Below the pieces are notes generated by a model. The model saw only the letters and a list, made by a program, of their open reading frames with translations. It did not search any database and was not told where the DNA came from. Source: JACKGS01 sp964448015 (GTDB lineage Bacteria > Patescibacteriota > Saccharimonadia > Saccharimonadales > UBA7683). Taken from it: a stretch of DNA of 35,745 nt. Below, piece by piece: positions 7,040-15,055 of this stretch. Position 1 is the stretch's first letter. The number at the start of each line of letters is the position of its first letter. The position numbers were made by a program, and so were the translations under genes. The stretch spans positions 1 through 35,745 of the forward strand of contig CAYUUV010000006.1 of NCBI GenBank assembly GCA_964448015.1, read 5' to 3'.

Positions 7040-7067
7040 TTGCATTTCACACACGATACCCTATAAT
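7040..7067 (+). promoter_or_regulatory. Promoter of the secreted beta-propeller gene
   Basis: TTGCAT at 7040-7045, 16-bp spacing and TATAAT at 7062-7067. It is followed by a small hairpin (AGATTTT / AAAAATCT, about 7095-7111) and a strong ribosome-binding site AAGGAG at 7112-7117. Confidence 0.6.
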
Positions 7068-7121
7068 AAAAGCCATAACCACAACAACTCCTGAAGATTT
7101 TCGAAAAATCTAAGGAGAAAA

Positions 7122-8783
7122 ATGAAGAACATCCAAAAACAAATACCGTTGCTGCTGGCAGTTCTATTAGTAGTGGCGCTGATTCCTGCGCAAGCTGTAC
7201 AAGCCGCCTTCCCTGGTCAAAACGGCAAGTTGGCGTACGGGATGTTTGATGGAAATTTTGAAACGAACACCTTCACTGGCGGCATTGGTGATATAAATTT
7301 GGATGGCACCGGTCAGCGGTCGCTGCAAACAGGAACGTGGCACGGGAACGGTGATGCATCAACAAGGGCGCCGCGCTATTCGGCCGATGGCTCAAAAATT
7401 ACCTATACCTATGAACAGGATAGCTACGAGCTGGACATTTATACCATAAATGCCGATGGTACCAACCCTCACAACGTCACCAATATGGACTTTGATGATG
7501 GCCGGTTTGCAATGTATTCCAGCTTTCACCCTAATGGCAACAGATTGGTGTACGGGGAATTGTGGTATGAAACCAATGATTGGTATGGTGAGATCTTTAC
7601 TATCAACGAAGACGGCACCAATAAGCAACAACTAACCGCTACCAACCCTAATCAATGTAATGTGTACCCGGTATTTTCACCCGATGGTAGCAAAATAGCC
7701 TTTTACCGGGGTGATAGAGTGAGCGGTACTGGCGGCATATGGGTAATGAATGCCGATGGTACCAATCAACAAGAGGTGGTGCAGGTGGTGGCCGAAAGCG
7801 GCTGCTGGTTTAATAGTATTGGGGTAGGCGCTGTTGGCGACGCTGGCTTGGTTTCTAGCTTTGACTGGTCACCTGATGGCAGCAGCCTGGTGTATGTTCG
7901 CTATACAACCTCTAATGGAGAAGAGACGCTCACTAGTTCGCTGCGTACTGTTGACCTCGAAGGTAATGAACACGTTGTCTACCAGACAACGTCTGAGTGG
8001 AATGATGAGTATGATCAGGCGGAAGGCTCAATGCTTGCTAGTGCTCAGTATACTCCTGATGGACGTATTGTTCTGAAAGATATGAACGCTTTTATTGATG
8101 AAACCGCGACAGATAACCTACGTATTACAGGATCTATACGTATCATCAATACCGATGGAACGGGGCTGCAAACAATTATGTCTGAATCTGGTGAAGGGGC
8201 AATGGCTACGTATAATGTCATGTACGACTCCTTATTGCCCACCATCCAACCCCTCCCCAACGCCGCCACCCTCCAAAACCCCGAAACCGGTTCTAGCATC
8301 TCTTTAACCACTCCCATCGGTACCGAGCTCACCTGTAGCACCACCCTCAAAGAAAGTGCTGCCACTACCCAAGACAATAGCTACAACTATCCTCTCGGTC
8401 TGGTTGACTTCTGCTTTGATACCGAAACCACCAATAACCAAGTCACCCTTACCTTTATTACGGCTCTCACCCCCGCACAGGTCACTGCCCGTAAGTACAA
8501 CCCCATCACTGCTAGCTACACCGATGTTCCTGGTGCCACCATCACTGAAACTACCCTCAACAACCAGCATGCCTTACAACTAACCTACACCATAGCAGAC
8601 AATGGTCCTTTAGACCTTGATCCAGTTACTGGGCAGATTAAAGATCCGGTAGGGCTGGCGATAGTGGCTGGACAGAGTGGTGGGGGATTGGCGGCGACGG
8701 GGGAGTCGGTAGTGCCACTTTTGATGGCAGCACTGACTAGTATGAGTGTGGGAATAGTGACCCTCAAGCGACGCCGCGCCTGA
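7122..8783 (+). CDS. Secreted beta-propeller (TolB/PD40-like) surface protein with choice-of-anchor U domain and LAATG sorting tail
   Basis: 553 aa. Residues 1-29 are a signal peptide (positive start, LLLAVLLVVAL core, cleavage after AVQA). Residues 30-370 carry repeated blades of the WD40-like/TolB type: YSADGSKITY, INADGTNPHNV, FSPDGSKIAFY, MNADGTNQQEV, WSPDGSSLVYV. Residues about 370-515 match the choice-of-anchor U domain, including DNGPLDLDPVTGQIKDPVG. The tail is LAATG (523-527), a hydrophobic stretch and KRRR, the layout of a sortase substrate; LAxTG is the motif described for class E sortases. The protein is therefore probably exported and fixed to the cell surface. The coding strand becomes strikingly C-rich from about 8229 to 8600, at the domain boundary, which suggests that the anchor domain was acquired separately. 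Confidence 0.85.
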   Translation: MKNIQKQIPLLLAVLLVVALIPAQAVQAAFPGQNGKLAYGMFDGNFETNTFTGGIGDINLDGTGQRSLQTGTWHGNGDASTRAPRYSADGSKITYTYEQDSYELDIYTINADGTNPHNVTNMDFDDGRFAMYSSFHPNGNRLVYGELWYETNDWYGEIFTINEDGTNKQQLTATNPNQCNVYPVFSPDGSKIAFYRGDRVSGTGGIWVMNADGTNQQEVVQVVAESGCWFNSIGVGAVGDAGLVSSFDWSPDGSSLVYVRYTTSNGEETLTSSLRTVDLEGNEHVVYQTTSEWNDEYDQAEGSMLASAQYTPDGRIVLKDMNAFIDETATDNLRITGSIRIINTDGTGLQTIMSESGEGAMATYNVMYDSLLPTIQPLPNAATLQNPETGSSISLTTPIGTELTCSTTLKESAATTQDNSYNYPLGLVDFCFDTETTNNQVTLTFITALTPAQVTARKYNPITASYTDVPGATITETTLNNQHALQLTYTIADNGPLDLDPVTGQIKDPVGLAIVAGQSGGGLAATGESVVPLLMAALTSMSVGIVTLKRRRA

Positions 8784-8799
8784 TATAATAGTTTGGTAC

Positions 8800-9843
8800 A
8801 TGAAACAGTATTTAAAACGTAACTGGAAGATGATTTTAAACGTGGTGACGTTTGTGCTGCTGGGCATTGCGATTTATTTTGTGTGGGATGATATCGGCGG
8901 GGCATTCAGAGATCTGGGTAGAATTAATGCAATTGCTTTGCTGCTGATTATTCCGTTGCAGGCTCAAAATTATGCGGCGTACGCACATTTATACCAAGAG
9001 TTTTTCAAAATTCTTGGCAGTAACCAACCCTTCAAACGCATGTACAAAGTGGCGCTTGAGATGAACTTTGTGAATCATGTCTTTCCGAGCGGCGGCGTTT
9101 CGGGCTTTAGCTATTTTACGGCTCGCCTGAAGCCCTACGGTATTTCAACGGCCCAGGCCACGCTCACGCAGACGATGCGTTTTGTACTCACGTTTGCAAG
9201 CTACGTTATCTTGCTTTTTCTTGGTTTGTTTCTTTTAGCAATTGGCGGCGGTGCGAGCAACATGATTATTTTAATTACGTGCTCACTGGCGTTTTCAACC
9301 GTGTTTGCCATCATTGTTGGGGTGTATACGGTCAGTAGTAAAGAACGAATCAATATTTTTTCGCAAAGCCTGGTGAAGTTTGTGAATCGGATTTTGCAGT
9401 TTATACGCCCAAAGCATCCGGAAACTATTAGTTTAAAGCGGGTAGAAAAAGTATTTAATGAGATGCACGAAAACTACATTGTACTCAAAGAAAAGCTGCC
9501 ACTGATGCGCCGGCCATTTTTCTATTCAATGCTTGCGAACATCACGGAGCTGGCGACTATTTACGTGGTGTATATTGCCTATGGGCAGTTTGTGAACCCT
9601 GGCGCAGTGATTATTGCCTATGCACTGGCTAACTTTGCCGGTTTGGTAGCGGTGTTGCCAGGAGGTATTGGTATTTATGAAGGCTTAATGACGGCGGTGC
9701 TGGTTTCTGCCGGTGTGCCAGCGGGCTTGGCAATTTCGGTGACTATTATGTACCGCGTACTGAATATGATGGTCAGTTTGCCAATTGGTTACTATTTTTA
9801 CCACCGCGCACTGAAAAAGCTTGGCCAAGAAGCGGCCGCGTGA
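8800..9843 (+). CDS. Flippase-like integral membrane protein (LPG synthase TM / UPF0104 family)
   Basis: 347-aa polytopic protein with about eight hydrophobic segments. The family marks are present: N-terminal short helix (ILNVVTFVLLGIAIYFVW), NFVNHVFPSGGVSGFSYF (residues 87-104), ALANFAGLVAVLPGGIGIYEG (280-300) and YRVLNMMVSLPIG near the end. Related proteins (the membrane half of MprF, AglD-type proteins) move or modify lipids; the exact substrate is unknown. TATAAT at 8784-8789 lies ten bases before the ATG, so the message is probably leaderless and starts just after the previous stop codon. The stop codon overlaps the xseA start (TGATG). Confidence 0.85.
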   Translation: MKQYLKRNWKMILNVVTFVLLGIAIYFVWDDIGGAFRDLGRINAIALLLIIPLQAQNYAAYAHLYQEFFKILGSNQPFKRMYKVALEMNFVNHVFPSGGVSGFSYFTARLKPYGISTAQATLTQTMRFVLTFASYVILLFLGLFLLAIGGGASNMIILITCSLAFSTVFAIIVGVYTVSSKERINIFSQSLVKFVNRILQFIRPKHPETISLKRVEKVFNEMHENYIVLKEKLPLMRRPFFYSMLANITELATIYVVYIAYGQFVNPGAVIIAYALANFAGLVAVLPGGIGIYEGLMTAVLVSAGVPAGLAISVTIMYRVLNMMVSLPIGYYFYHRALKKLGQEAAA

Positions 9844-10955
9844 TGCAAGATGTAACGTTGCAAGTTGGCGAGGCAATCGAACTGATTAATCAAACGCTTG
9901 ATGCGGCTTTTCCGTTTATATTGGTTGAAGGCGAGGTGGCCAGCTTTAAAGTAAATCAAGGAAAATTTGTCTTTTTTGATCTGAAAGATGCCGAAGGCAG
10001 TCTCGGTTGTTTTATGATGGCGTTTGCTTTGAAGTTTCCGCTGCAAGATGGTATGAAGGTGCGCATTCTGGCTCAACCAAAAATTACCAACTGGGGAAAA
10101 TTCAGTCTGACTGTTCGCGAAGTGATGCCGGTGGGTGAGGGTAGCCTGAAAAAATCGTTTGAACTACTGAAAGCAAAACTTCAAGCCGAGGGCCTATTTG
10201 ATGAAGCCCGCAAGAGGTCGTTACCACGCTTTCCGGTACGAATTGGCGTTGTGAGTTCATCTCAGGCAGCTGGTTACGCCGACTTCATTAAAGTGCTCAA
10301 TAATCGGTGGGGAGGGCTCAAGATTGTGCTGACCGATGTGACGGTGCAGGGTATGGATGCTCCAGGTCAGATTGTGGGCGCACTCAAGCATTCGAACGAA
10401 CTTGCTGAACCTCTTGATGTAATTGCTATTATTCGTGGTGGCGGTAGTGCCGATGATCTAGCGGCATTTAATCATGAAGATGTTGTCCGCGCGGTCGCCG
10501 CGAGCAGAACGCCGATCATTGCAGGTATTGGGCACGAGGTTGATATCAGCCTGGTAGATTTAGCTGCAGATGTACGGGCGGCGACACCAAGTAATGCGGC
10601 TGAACTAACAGTTCCTGATAAAAGTGAAATCATGAAGCATGCTCAGCGTATTGCGGCAACCGCGAGTAACGGTGTGCAAGCAGCGATTCGTGTGTTCGAA
10701 GAAGATCTTGAAACTATTCAAGCCAGTATTACCAGATCTCTCGACGTGTATTTTGAAAAACAAGCAAGCAATCTCAACTCAATGCGCCGCACATTAGGTC
10801 AACTTGATCCTAACCAAGTTTTGCGTCGTGGCTATAGTTTGGTAAGAAAAAATGGCTCCCCGATTAGTAGCGTCTCAGATGTTACAATAGGTGATGATAT
10901 AGCCGTTCAATTTAAAGATGGTGAAGCAAAGGCCAAGGTAACACATGTCAGCTGA
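9843..10955 (+). CDS. xseA: Exodeoxyribonuclease VII large subunit
   Basis: XseA is the catalytic subunit of exonuclease VII, which degrades single-stranded DNA in both directions. The N-terminal OB fold is seen at residues 5-90 (ILVEGEVASFKVNQGKFVFFDLKD). The nuclease core follows with RIGVVSSSQAAGYADF, IIRGGGSADDLAAFN, PIIAGIGHEVDISLVDLAADVRAATPSNAAEL, and the C-terminal GYSLVRKNG..ISSVSDV segment. At 370 aa it is shorter than the usual 400-450, mainly in the helical C-terminal region. ATG 9843 is chosen over GTG 9840: it overlaps the upstream TGA by one base. It overlaps xseB by 11 bp, the usual operon order. Confidence 0.95.
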   Translation: MQDVTLQVGEAIELINQTLDAAFPFILVEGEVASFKVNQGKFVFFDLKDAEGSLGCFMMAFALKFPLQDGMKVRILAQPKITNWGKFSLTVREVMPVGEGSLKKSFELLKAKLQAEGLFDEARKRSLPRFPVRIGVVSSSQAAGYADFIKVLNNRWGGLKIVLTDVTVQGMDAPGQIVGALKHSNELAEPLDVIAIIRGGGSADDLAAFNHEDVVRAVAASRTPIIAGIGHEVDISLVDLAADVRAATPSNAAELTVPDKSEIMKHAQRIAATASNGVQAAIRVFEEDLETIQASITRSLDVYFEKQASNLNSMRRTLGQLDPNQVLRRGYSLVRKNGSPISSVSDVTIGDDIAVQFKDGEAKAKVTHVS

Positions 10956-11142
10956 AGAAGAAACAATTGCAGAAAAGCTTGAAAAATTAGAAACGCTTTT
11001 GGTGTGGTTTGAATCTGAGGAAATCACCATTGAAGAATCACTTCAAAAATACGAAGAAGCGCTACAGCTTGCCAAAGAAGTAGAAGAGCAGCTTGAAAAA
11101 GCCAAAAATAGCGTGGAAATTATAAAGAAAAAGTTTTCTTAG
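10945..11142 (+). CDS. xseB: Exodeoxyribonuclease VII small subunit
   Basis: A 65-aa helical protein with the XseB signature: EKLEKLETLLVWFESEEITIEESLQKYEEALQLAKEVEEQLEKA, followed by a short basic end. Several XseB subunits bind the XseA C-terminal region. It overlaps xseA, so the two are co-translated. After its stop codon comes the repeat-bounded region 11151-11385. Confidence 0.9.
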   Translation: MSAEEETIAEKLEKLETLLVWFESEEITIEESLQKYEEALQLAKEVEEQLEKAKNSVEIIKKKFS

Positions 11143-11150
11143 GCTTCGCT

Positions 11151-11385
11151 AATTTTCAATTTTAAATTTCTAATTTTCATTCGATGATCAATTATTAATG
11201 TGCCATTGTTCTCGAGCTGTTGTTTGATCGCTGGAGGTTGACTCATTGGATCCGAATATCACAACTACCTGGCTTGTCATTCCCAGCTTGACTGGGAATC
11301 CAGTTTTTTAGACATTCCTGCCTGGTATTGATTGAAAGCTTGTTCTTGATCCCCACTAAGAACTGAAAATTAGAAATTGAAAATT
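11151..11385. repeat. Non-coding element bounded by inverted heptanucleotide arrays
   Basis: The left arm holds AATTTTC, AATTTTA, AATTTCT, AATTTTC (11151-11178). The right arm holds GAAAATT, AGAAATT, GAAAATT (11365-11385), its reverse complement minus one unit. The ~235-bp element contains a REP palindrome (11276-11303) and no gene. This is the same inverted-array design as at 3333-3405. The right arm abuts the promoter of the next gene. Confidence 0.65.
11276..11303. repeat. REP-like palindrome
   Basis: GTCATTCCCAG-CTTGA-CTGGGAATCCAG. It differs from the 13565 and 35541 copies only in stem bases that change on both sides. Confidence 0.8.
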
Positions 11386-11406
11386 GTTACCGGTATACTC
11401 ATTGTT

Positions 11407-11889
11407 ATGATGATAGTAATTCTCATGCTCATAGTGCTGCCGTTTGGCTTCGTACTACTTTTTGGGGCTCCGTACCTTCCGACCCGACAGGCACAGGCTA
11501 AACAAGCACTTGATCTTCTGGACCTCCAGAAGGGTGAAGTGTTTGTCGATCTTGGTTCGGGTGATGGGGCGGTGTTGATTGAAGCAGCTCGCCGTGGTTT
11601 GGTGTGTTACGGCTATGAACTGAATCCGTTTGTGTGGTTTGTTTCTAAACTGCGGACACTGCGCTTTGGTAAACAAGTGCACATCTATTGCCGAAATTTT
11701 TGGAACATACCATTACCAAAAAACACCAAAGGCGTATTCGTCTTCTTACTTGATCCATATATGGTAAAGCTGGATCAAAAATTGAGTAAAGAACTTGCGC
11801 CTGGCGGCAGATTGGCGAGTTACACATTTAAGATACCCCATAAAAAAGTGAGCGTTTGTGAAGGCGCTTTATTTCTGTATCGCTATTAA
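11407..11889 (+). CDS. Membrane-tethered SAM-dependent methyltransferase
   Basis: 160 aa from ATG 11407. The N-terminal ~22 residues are very hydrophobic (MMIVILMLIVLPFGFVLLFG), a likely single membrane anchor. Residues from about 45 onward show a class I methyltransferase core: VFVDLGSGDGAVLIEAARRG (motif I), CYGYELNPF (acidic end of strand 2), and GVFVFLLDPYMVKLDQKL with APGGRLASYTF later. Similar small membrane-anchored methyltransferases are common in CPR genomes and in archaea, and some methylate protein lysines, but the substrate here is unknown. TATACT at 11394-11399 lies seven bases before the ATG, so a leaderless start at 11407 is preferred over the TTG at 11377, which lies in a repeat arm. 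Confidence 0.7.
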   Translation: MMIVILMLIVLPFGFVLLFGAPYLPTRQAQAKQALDLLDLQKGEVFVDLGSGDGAVLIEAARRGLVCYGYELNPFVWFVSKLRTLRFGKQVHIYCRNFWNIPLPKNTKGVFVFLLDPYMVKLDQKLSKELAPGGRLASYTFKIPHKKVSVCEGALFLYRY

Positions 11890-11940
11890 CAATGCGGCTG
11901 GTATCTTGCGCTCACGGTGCTTTTCAGATAAAGTAAGCTT

Positions 11941-12591
11941 ATGTTTAACGTAAAAAAACTCAACCAAAAGGGAACAGTCAGTCTGCTGGTTATCCCCGTT
12001 GTTCTTCTTGCCATTGCTGTCATCGCCCTAAGTGCGATTGCGGTTATGTATTACAATCAGTATATTGAGCAGCGCGACAAAAATGAACCGCTCATCAGCG
12101 CGGCAGTCCAAGAGGCGCAAGAGGCGCAAAAAACTGAGCTGGAAGCTGAGTTTACCGAACGAGAAAAGCAGCCGCTGAAAACATATACCAGCCCGTCTGA
12201 GATTGGCAAAGTGAATCTTCGATTTTCAAAAATGTGGAGCAGTTATGTAGATATTGCCAAGACTGCAACCATGGATTTTTATGCGCATCCCAATTTTGTA
12301 CCGTCTGAAGGGATTAGCTATGCACTTCGTATGAGTGTGGTTCGTGCTGACTATGCAACCGAGCTCAAAAAATATGATGCACAGGTGAAAAAGGCAGAAC
12401 TTAAAGCAACTTCGGTTTCAGTCTCGGGCGTAACCGGTGCACGCTTGGACGGCTTTTTAGAGAAAGACAAAGAAGGCAGTATGGTCATATTCCCGCTGAG
12501 AGACAAAACCTTACGTGTTTGGACTGAAAGCAAAGATTTCAGAGGTGATTTTGACAACATCGTCCTCAAAAACTTAACCTTTGTACCGTAG
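11941..12591 (+). CDS. Membrane-anchored unknown protein (216 aa)
   Basis: One membrane helix at residues 12-37 (GTVSLLVIPVVLLAIAVIALSAIAVMYY) after a short basic N-terminus (MFNVKKLNQKG). The start recalls prepilin-like leaders ending in KG, but Glu-5 of a true type IV pilin is absent. Residues 45-75 are a charged, coiled-coil-like linker (EAQEAQKTELEAEFTEREKQ). The C-terminal 140 residues form a mixed alpha/beta domain, probably outside the cell. No family recognised. GATAAA at 11927-11932, eight bases before the ATG, may be the -10 of a leaderless message. Confidence 0.6.
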   Translation: MFNVKKLNQKGTVSLLVIPVVLLAIAVIALSAIAVMYYNQYIEQRDKNEPLISAAVQEAQEAQKTELEAEFTEREKQPLKTYTSPSEIGKVNLRFSKMWSSYVDIAKTATMDFYAHPNFVPSEGISYALRMSVVRADYATELKKYDAQVKKAELKATSVSVSGVTGARLDGFLEKDKEGSMVIFPLRDKTLRVWTESKDFRGDFDNIVLKNLTFVP

Positions 12592-12794
12592 CTGCAGGGC
12601 GTTCGTACTGCTAGTACCCGATATCTGATTAGATGCCGTAAGTAGCGGCAATAGTTGCCTGATTCTTCGGGGCGGTGTTGCCAGCGAGGTGTATTAAATA
12701 TCAAATAAACCTACCTATAAAAGCCATAAGCACTCGATTTTTATAAACCATGCCGTCTATAATAAAGATCAGCTACATAAAGAGGAGGAGTTAA
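12592..12794 (+). promoter_or_regulatory. Intergenic region with promoter and RBS for the histidine kinase
   Basis: TATAAT at 12758-12763 lies about 32 bases before the GTG start of the kinase gene, and a strong ribosome-binding site GGAGGAG at 12784-12790 precedes that start. The rest holds a small hairpin (GGCAATAGTTGCC, about 12648-12660) and nothing else that I can identify. Confidence 0.55.
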
Positions 12795-13532
12795 GTGCAG
12801 CACCAGGCGGCGTCAGTAGTGCAGTCAGACGACATGAGCCAGCAGCTTATTGCCAGTGTTGCGCATGAGCTGAAATCTCCTCTCACATTGATTAGCGGCT
12901 TGAGTGCGCAGATGCAGCAGTCGGGCAGTGACAGCATGCGTTATCAGCAGTATGCCGAGCGCATTCAATTTTCATCAGATCGATTATTGGGTCTTATCGA
13001 CAGTATTCTGCGCGGCTACGAACTTGAACAGCATATGTTAGAACTGAGTCTAGAACCGATTTGCCCGCAACTAATTATGGAAGAGGTAGCGCACGAGCTG
13101 ATGCCGCACGCTAAAAAACAGGCCCAGTTAATTGCTATTAAAAATAATCGTCAGCGCCAAACCGTTCTGGCAGACAAGGGCTGTTTACACGCCGTACTGT
13201 TTAATTTGCTGGATAATGCCATTAAATATTCCGAGGCAGAATCAACGATTGAACTTGAAGCTCGTTTGCGCCGTGGTCGTGCTCAAATTGTTGTAAAAGA
13301 TTACGGACAGGGCATTAAAAAATCAGATCTCAAAAACTTATTTGCGCAGTTTGGCCGGGTGCAACGTCCGGTACCACAGTGGGCTACAACAACTGGCCTT
13401 GGTTTATATATCGCCAAGCAATTAACCGAGGCAATGCAGGGTCAATTAGAATTAACTCGGCGAAAAGACGGATCAAACTTTTTAGTTAACTTGCAGCTTT
13501 CAAAACAACTGAGTCTTTTTGGAGAACTATGA
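12795..13532 (+). CDS. Soluble sensor histidine kinase
   Basis: 245 aa from GTG 12795, chosen for the GGAGGAG site. The H-box is SVAHELKSPLTLISGL with the phospho-acceptor His24, followed by the dimerisation helices to about residue 90. The ATPase domain shows the N-box (FNLLDNAIKYS), G1 (VKDYGQGIKKSD) and G2 (TTGLGLYIAKQL). There is no sensor domain and no membrane segment, so the input must come from a partner protein or a cytoplasmic signal. The nearest receiver is the single-domain protein at 13664, separated by a REPIN-like element; the pair probably works together, but no output domain is present. Confidence 0.85.
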   Translation: MQHQAASVVQSDDMSQQLIASVAHELKSPLTLISGLSAQMQQSGSDSMRYQQYAERIQFSSDRLLGLIDSILRGYELEQHMLELSLEPICPQLIMEEVAHELMPHAKKQAQLIAIKNNRQRQTVLADKGCLHAVLFNLLDNAIKYSEAESTIELEARLRRGRAQIVVKDYGQGIKKSDLKNLFAQFGRVQRPVPQWATTTGLGLYIAKQLTEAMQGQLELTRRKDGSNFLVNLQLSKQLSLFGEL

Positions 13533-13564
13533 GACGCTGTGCTGCAAAAACCTTTTTACAGTTT

Positions 13565-13645
13565 GTCATTCTCAGCTTGACTGAGAATCCAGTAGTTAAT
13601 GAATCAATTTTTTGGAATAGATTCTCAGTCAAGCTGAGAATGACA
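13565..13645. repeat. REPIN-like inverted pair of REP palindromes
   Basis: Forward REP at 13565-13592 (arms ATTCTCAG / CTGAGAAT around CTTGA) and reverse REP at 13619-13644 (ATTCTCAG-TCAAG-CTGAGAAT). The two copies could fold into one long hairpin. It separates the kinase and receiver genes and may weaken read-through between them. Confidence 0.85.
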
Positions 13646-13663
13646 GGTGTGGGTTGTTAAGAA

Positions 13664-14059
13664 ATGCGTCGTATTCTTTTAGTAGAAGATGACGACTGGC
13701 TGGCTGAGTTATATCAAACCGTGCTGGAGCAAACGGGTGCTTTTCAGGTTACGTGGGCGCGAACTGCTGAAGCGGCCCTGACTGCGCTCGATCATCATGC
13801 GGACATTCAACTGATCGTACTTGATATGTTTTTGCCTTCGCACAATGGCATCGAATTTCTTCACGAGATGGGTTCCTATGCCGATATCAATACCGTACCA
13901 GTCATCGTGCTCAGCAGCGTGTATCAGCACGATTTTGCCATGAGCGAAGACCGATGGCGGCATTATGGCGTGGTCAAGTATTTGTACAAACCGCAAATAA
14001 AACCTCAAGATCTCGTCAGCACAGTCAAAAAACAACTTTCGCTTCAGGGGGCTTCATGA
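13664..14059 (+). CDS. Single-domain response regulator (CheY-like receiver)
   Basis: 131 aa, a receiver domain alone. The acidic pocket is LLVEDDDW (residues 5-12), the phospho-acceptor is Asp54 in LIVLDMFLPSHNG, the conserved Ser/Thr is in VIVLSS, and the Lys is in KYLYKPQ. With no output domain, it must act through protein contact, like CheY or a phosphorelay intermediate. It lies about 130 bp downstream of the soluble kinase. ATG 13664 follows the REPIN element; no strong RBS is visible. Confidence 0.85.
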   Translation: MRRILLVEDDDWLAELYQTVLEQTGAFQVTWARTAEAALTALDHHADIQLIVLDMFLPSHNGIEFLHEMGSYADINTVPVIVLSSVYQHDFAMSEDRWRHYGVVKYLYKPQIKPQDLVSTVKKQLSLQGAS

Positions 14060-14126
14060 AGACGCGCTGTGTCAAATTCTCTGTGATGTCATGTTTGCGC
14101 AGTCAAGAAGAGCAGGGTAAGGTGCT

Positions 14127-14801
14127 ATGAAGCAGCAAACAACGCCGGCTATAATCTTGCGCCGTACCAATTACGGTGAAGCAGATCGCATTGTCACGTT
14201 CTTAACGCCAGTTGGCAAAATTCGCGCCATGGTTAAGGGTGTGCGGCGTTCTAAAAGCAAGCTCGCTGGCGGTATAGAACTATTTTCAGAAAGCACCATT
14301 ACATTTTTAGAAACCAGAGGTGATCTGGCGCGAATTGTCAGCACGCGGCTCGAAACGCACTGGGATCCAATAATCGGCGATCTGCAGCGGATGATGTTTG
14401 GTTACGAAGCCATGAAGCTACTCGACAAAATTATTGAAGATGAAGCCGGACGCGAATACTTTGATCTACTGCGAGCAACACTTGATGCGTTGGCTGATCT
14501 TGAGCTTCCGCTTGTTGCGGTTGAAGTCTGGTTTTATATGCGACTTCTGAAGCTGCAGGGGAAAGAGCCGAATCTTGTCACAGATTCTCGGGGTGTGGCC
14601 CTCAAGCCAGATAATCTGTACACTTTTTCAACCGATACCATGAGTTTTTCAGGCAGCGCCACGGGCAACTTCACGCCAGATCACATTAAGTTGCTACGCT
14701 TAACACAGTCGCATGCCCCAAAACTGCTCAAACAAGTTAAGAACGTTCAGGCTCTCGCTGAACAACTGAAACCACTTATCCAACAACTCGCTACTCTGTA
14801 G
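14127..14801 (+). CDS. recO: DNA repair protein RecO
   Basis: RecO helps RecF/RecR load RecA onto SSB-coated gaps and anneals single strands. The N-terminal OB fold is clear (AIILRRTNYGEADRIVTFLTPVGKIRAMVKGVRRSKSKLAGGIELF, residues 7-51), and the helical C-terminal domain follows (GYEAMKLLDKI..., then GVALKPDNLYTF). The Cys zinc-binding motif of many RecO proteins is absent. At 224 aa the length is normal. It starts at ATG 14127 with AAGGTG upstream. It is followed by a large REP-like hairpin that may terminate transcription. Confidence 0.9.
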   Translation: MKQQTTPAIILRRTNYGEADRIVTFLTPVGKIRAMVKGVRRSKSKLAGGIELFSESTITFLETRGDLARIVSTRLETHWDPIIGDLQRMMFGYEAMKLLDKIIEDEAGREYFDLLRATLDALADLELPLVAVEVWFYMRLLKLQGKEPNLVTDSRGVALKPDNLYTFSTDTMSFSGSATGNFTPDHIKLLRLTQSHAPKLLKQVKNVQALAEQLKPLIQQLATL

Positions 14802-14874
14802 CCTCGTCGTTCCAGCAACCATTTTTCATCACTTTTGCTGCCAAAAGTAATACAAAACATCAGACTATCAATTG

Positions 14875-14956
14875 CCGTCATCTCGACCTGTCTGCTCGAG
14901 CCCCTTCTGTCTTTCTAACAAGAGGGCCAGGCAGAACGGACAGGTCGAGATGACGG
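14875..14956. repeat. REPIN-like hairpin (CTCGACCTGTC type) after recO
   Basis: CCGTCATCTCGACCTGTC (14875-14892) and GACAGGTCGAGATGACGG (14938-14955) are exact reverse complements separated by about 45 bases. It carries the same outer GTCAT/ATGAC ends as the other family members. Confidence 0.8.
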
Positions 14957-14987
14957 TGGCAGATGAGTCGTTTGAGGCTACACATAC

Positions 14988-15016
14988 TTGACAATAACGC
15001 TAATGTTTGCTATAAT
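14988..15016 (+). promoter_or_regulatory. Consensus promoter of the 15056 gene
   Basis: TTGACA at 14988-14993, 17-bp spacer and TATAAT at 15011-15016, a perfect sigma-70 consensus. AATAGGAAAT before ATG 15056 is the likely ribosome-binding site. Confidence 0.85.
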
Positions 15017-15055
15017 GAGATTATAGTCAAATAAAACAAATAGGAAATCAAAAAT

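Noticed and set aside
11143..11376. Possible tRNA or small RNA gene after xseB
   Set aside because: I found no cloverleaf or T-loop (GTTCGAATC-like) sequence; the region is explained by repeats.
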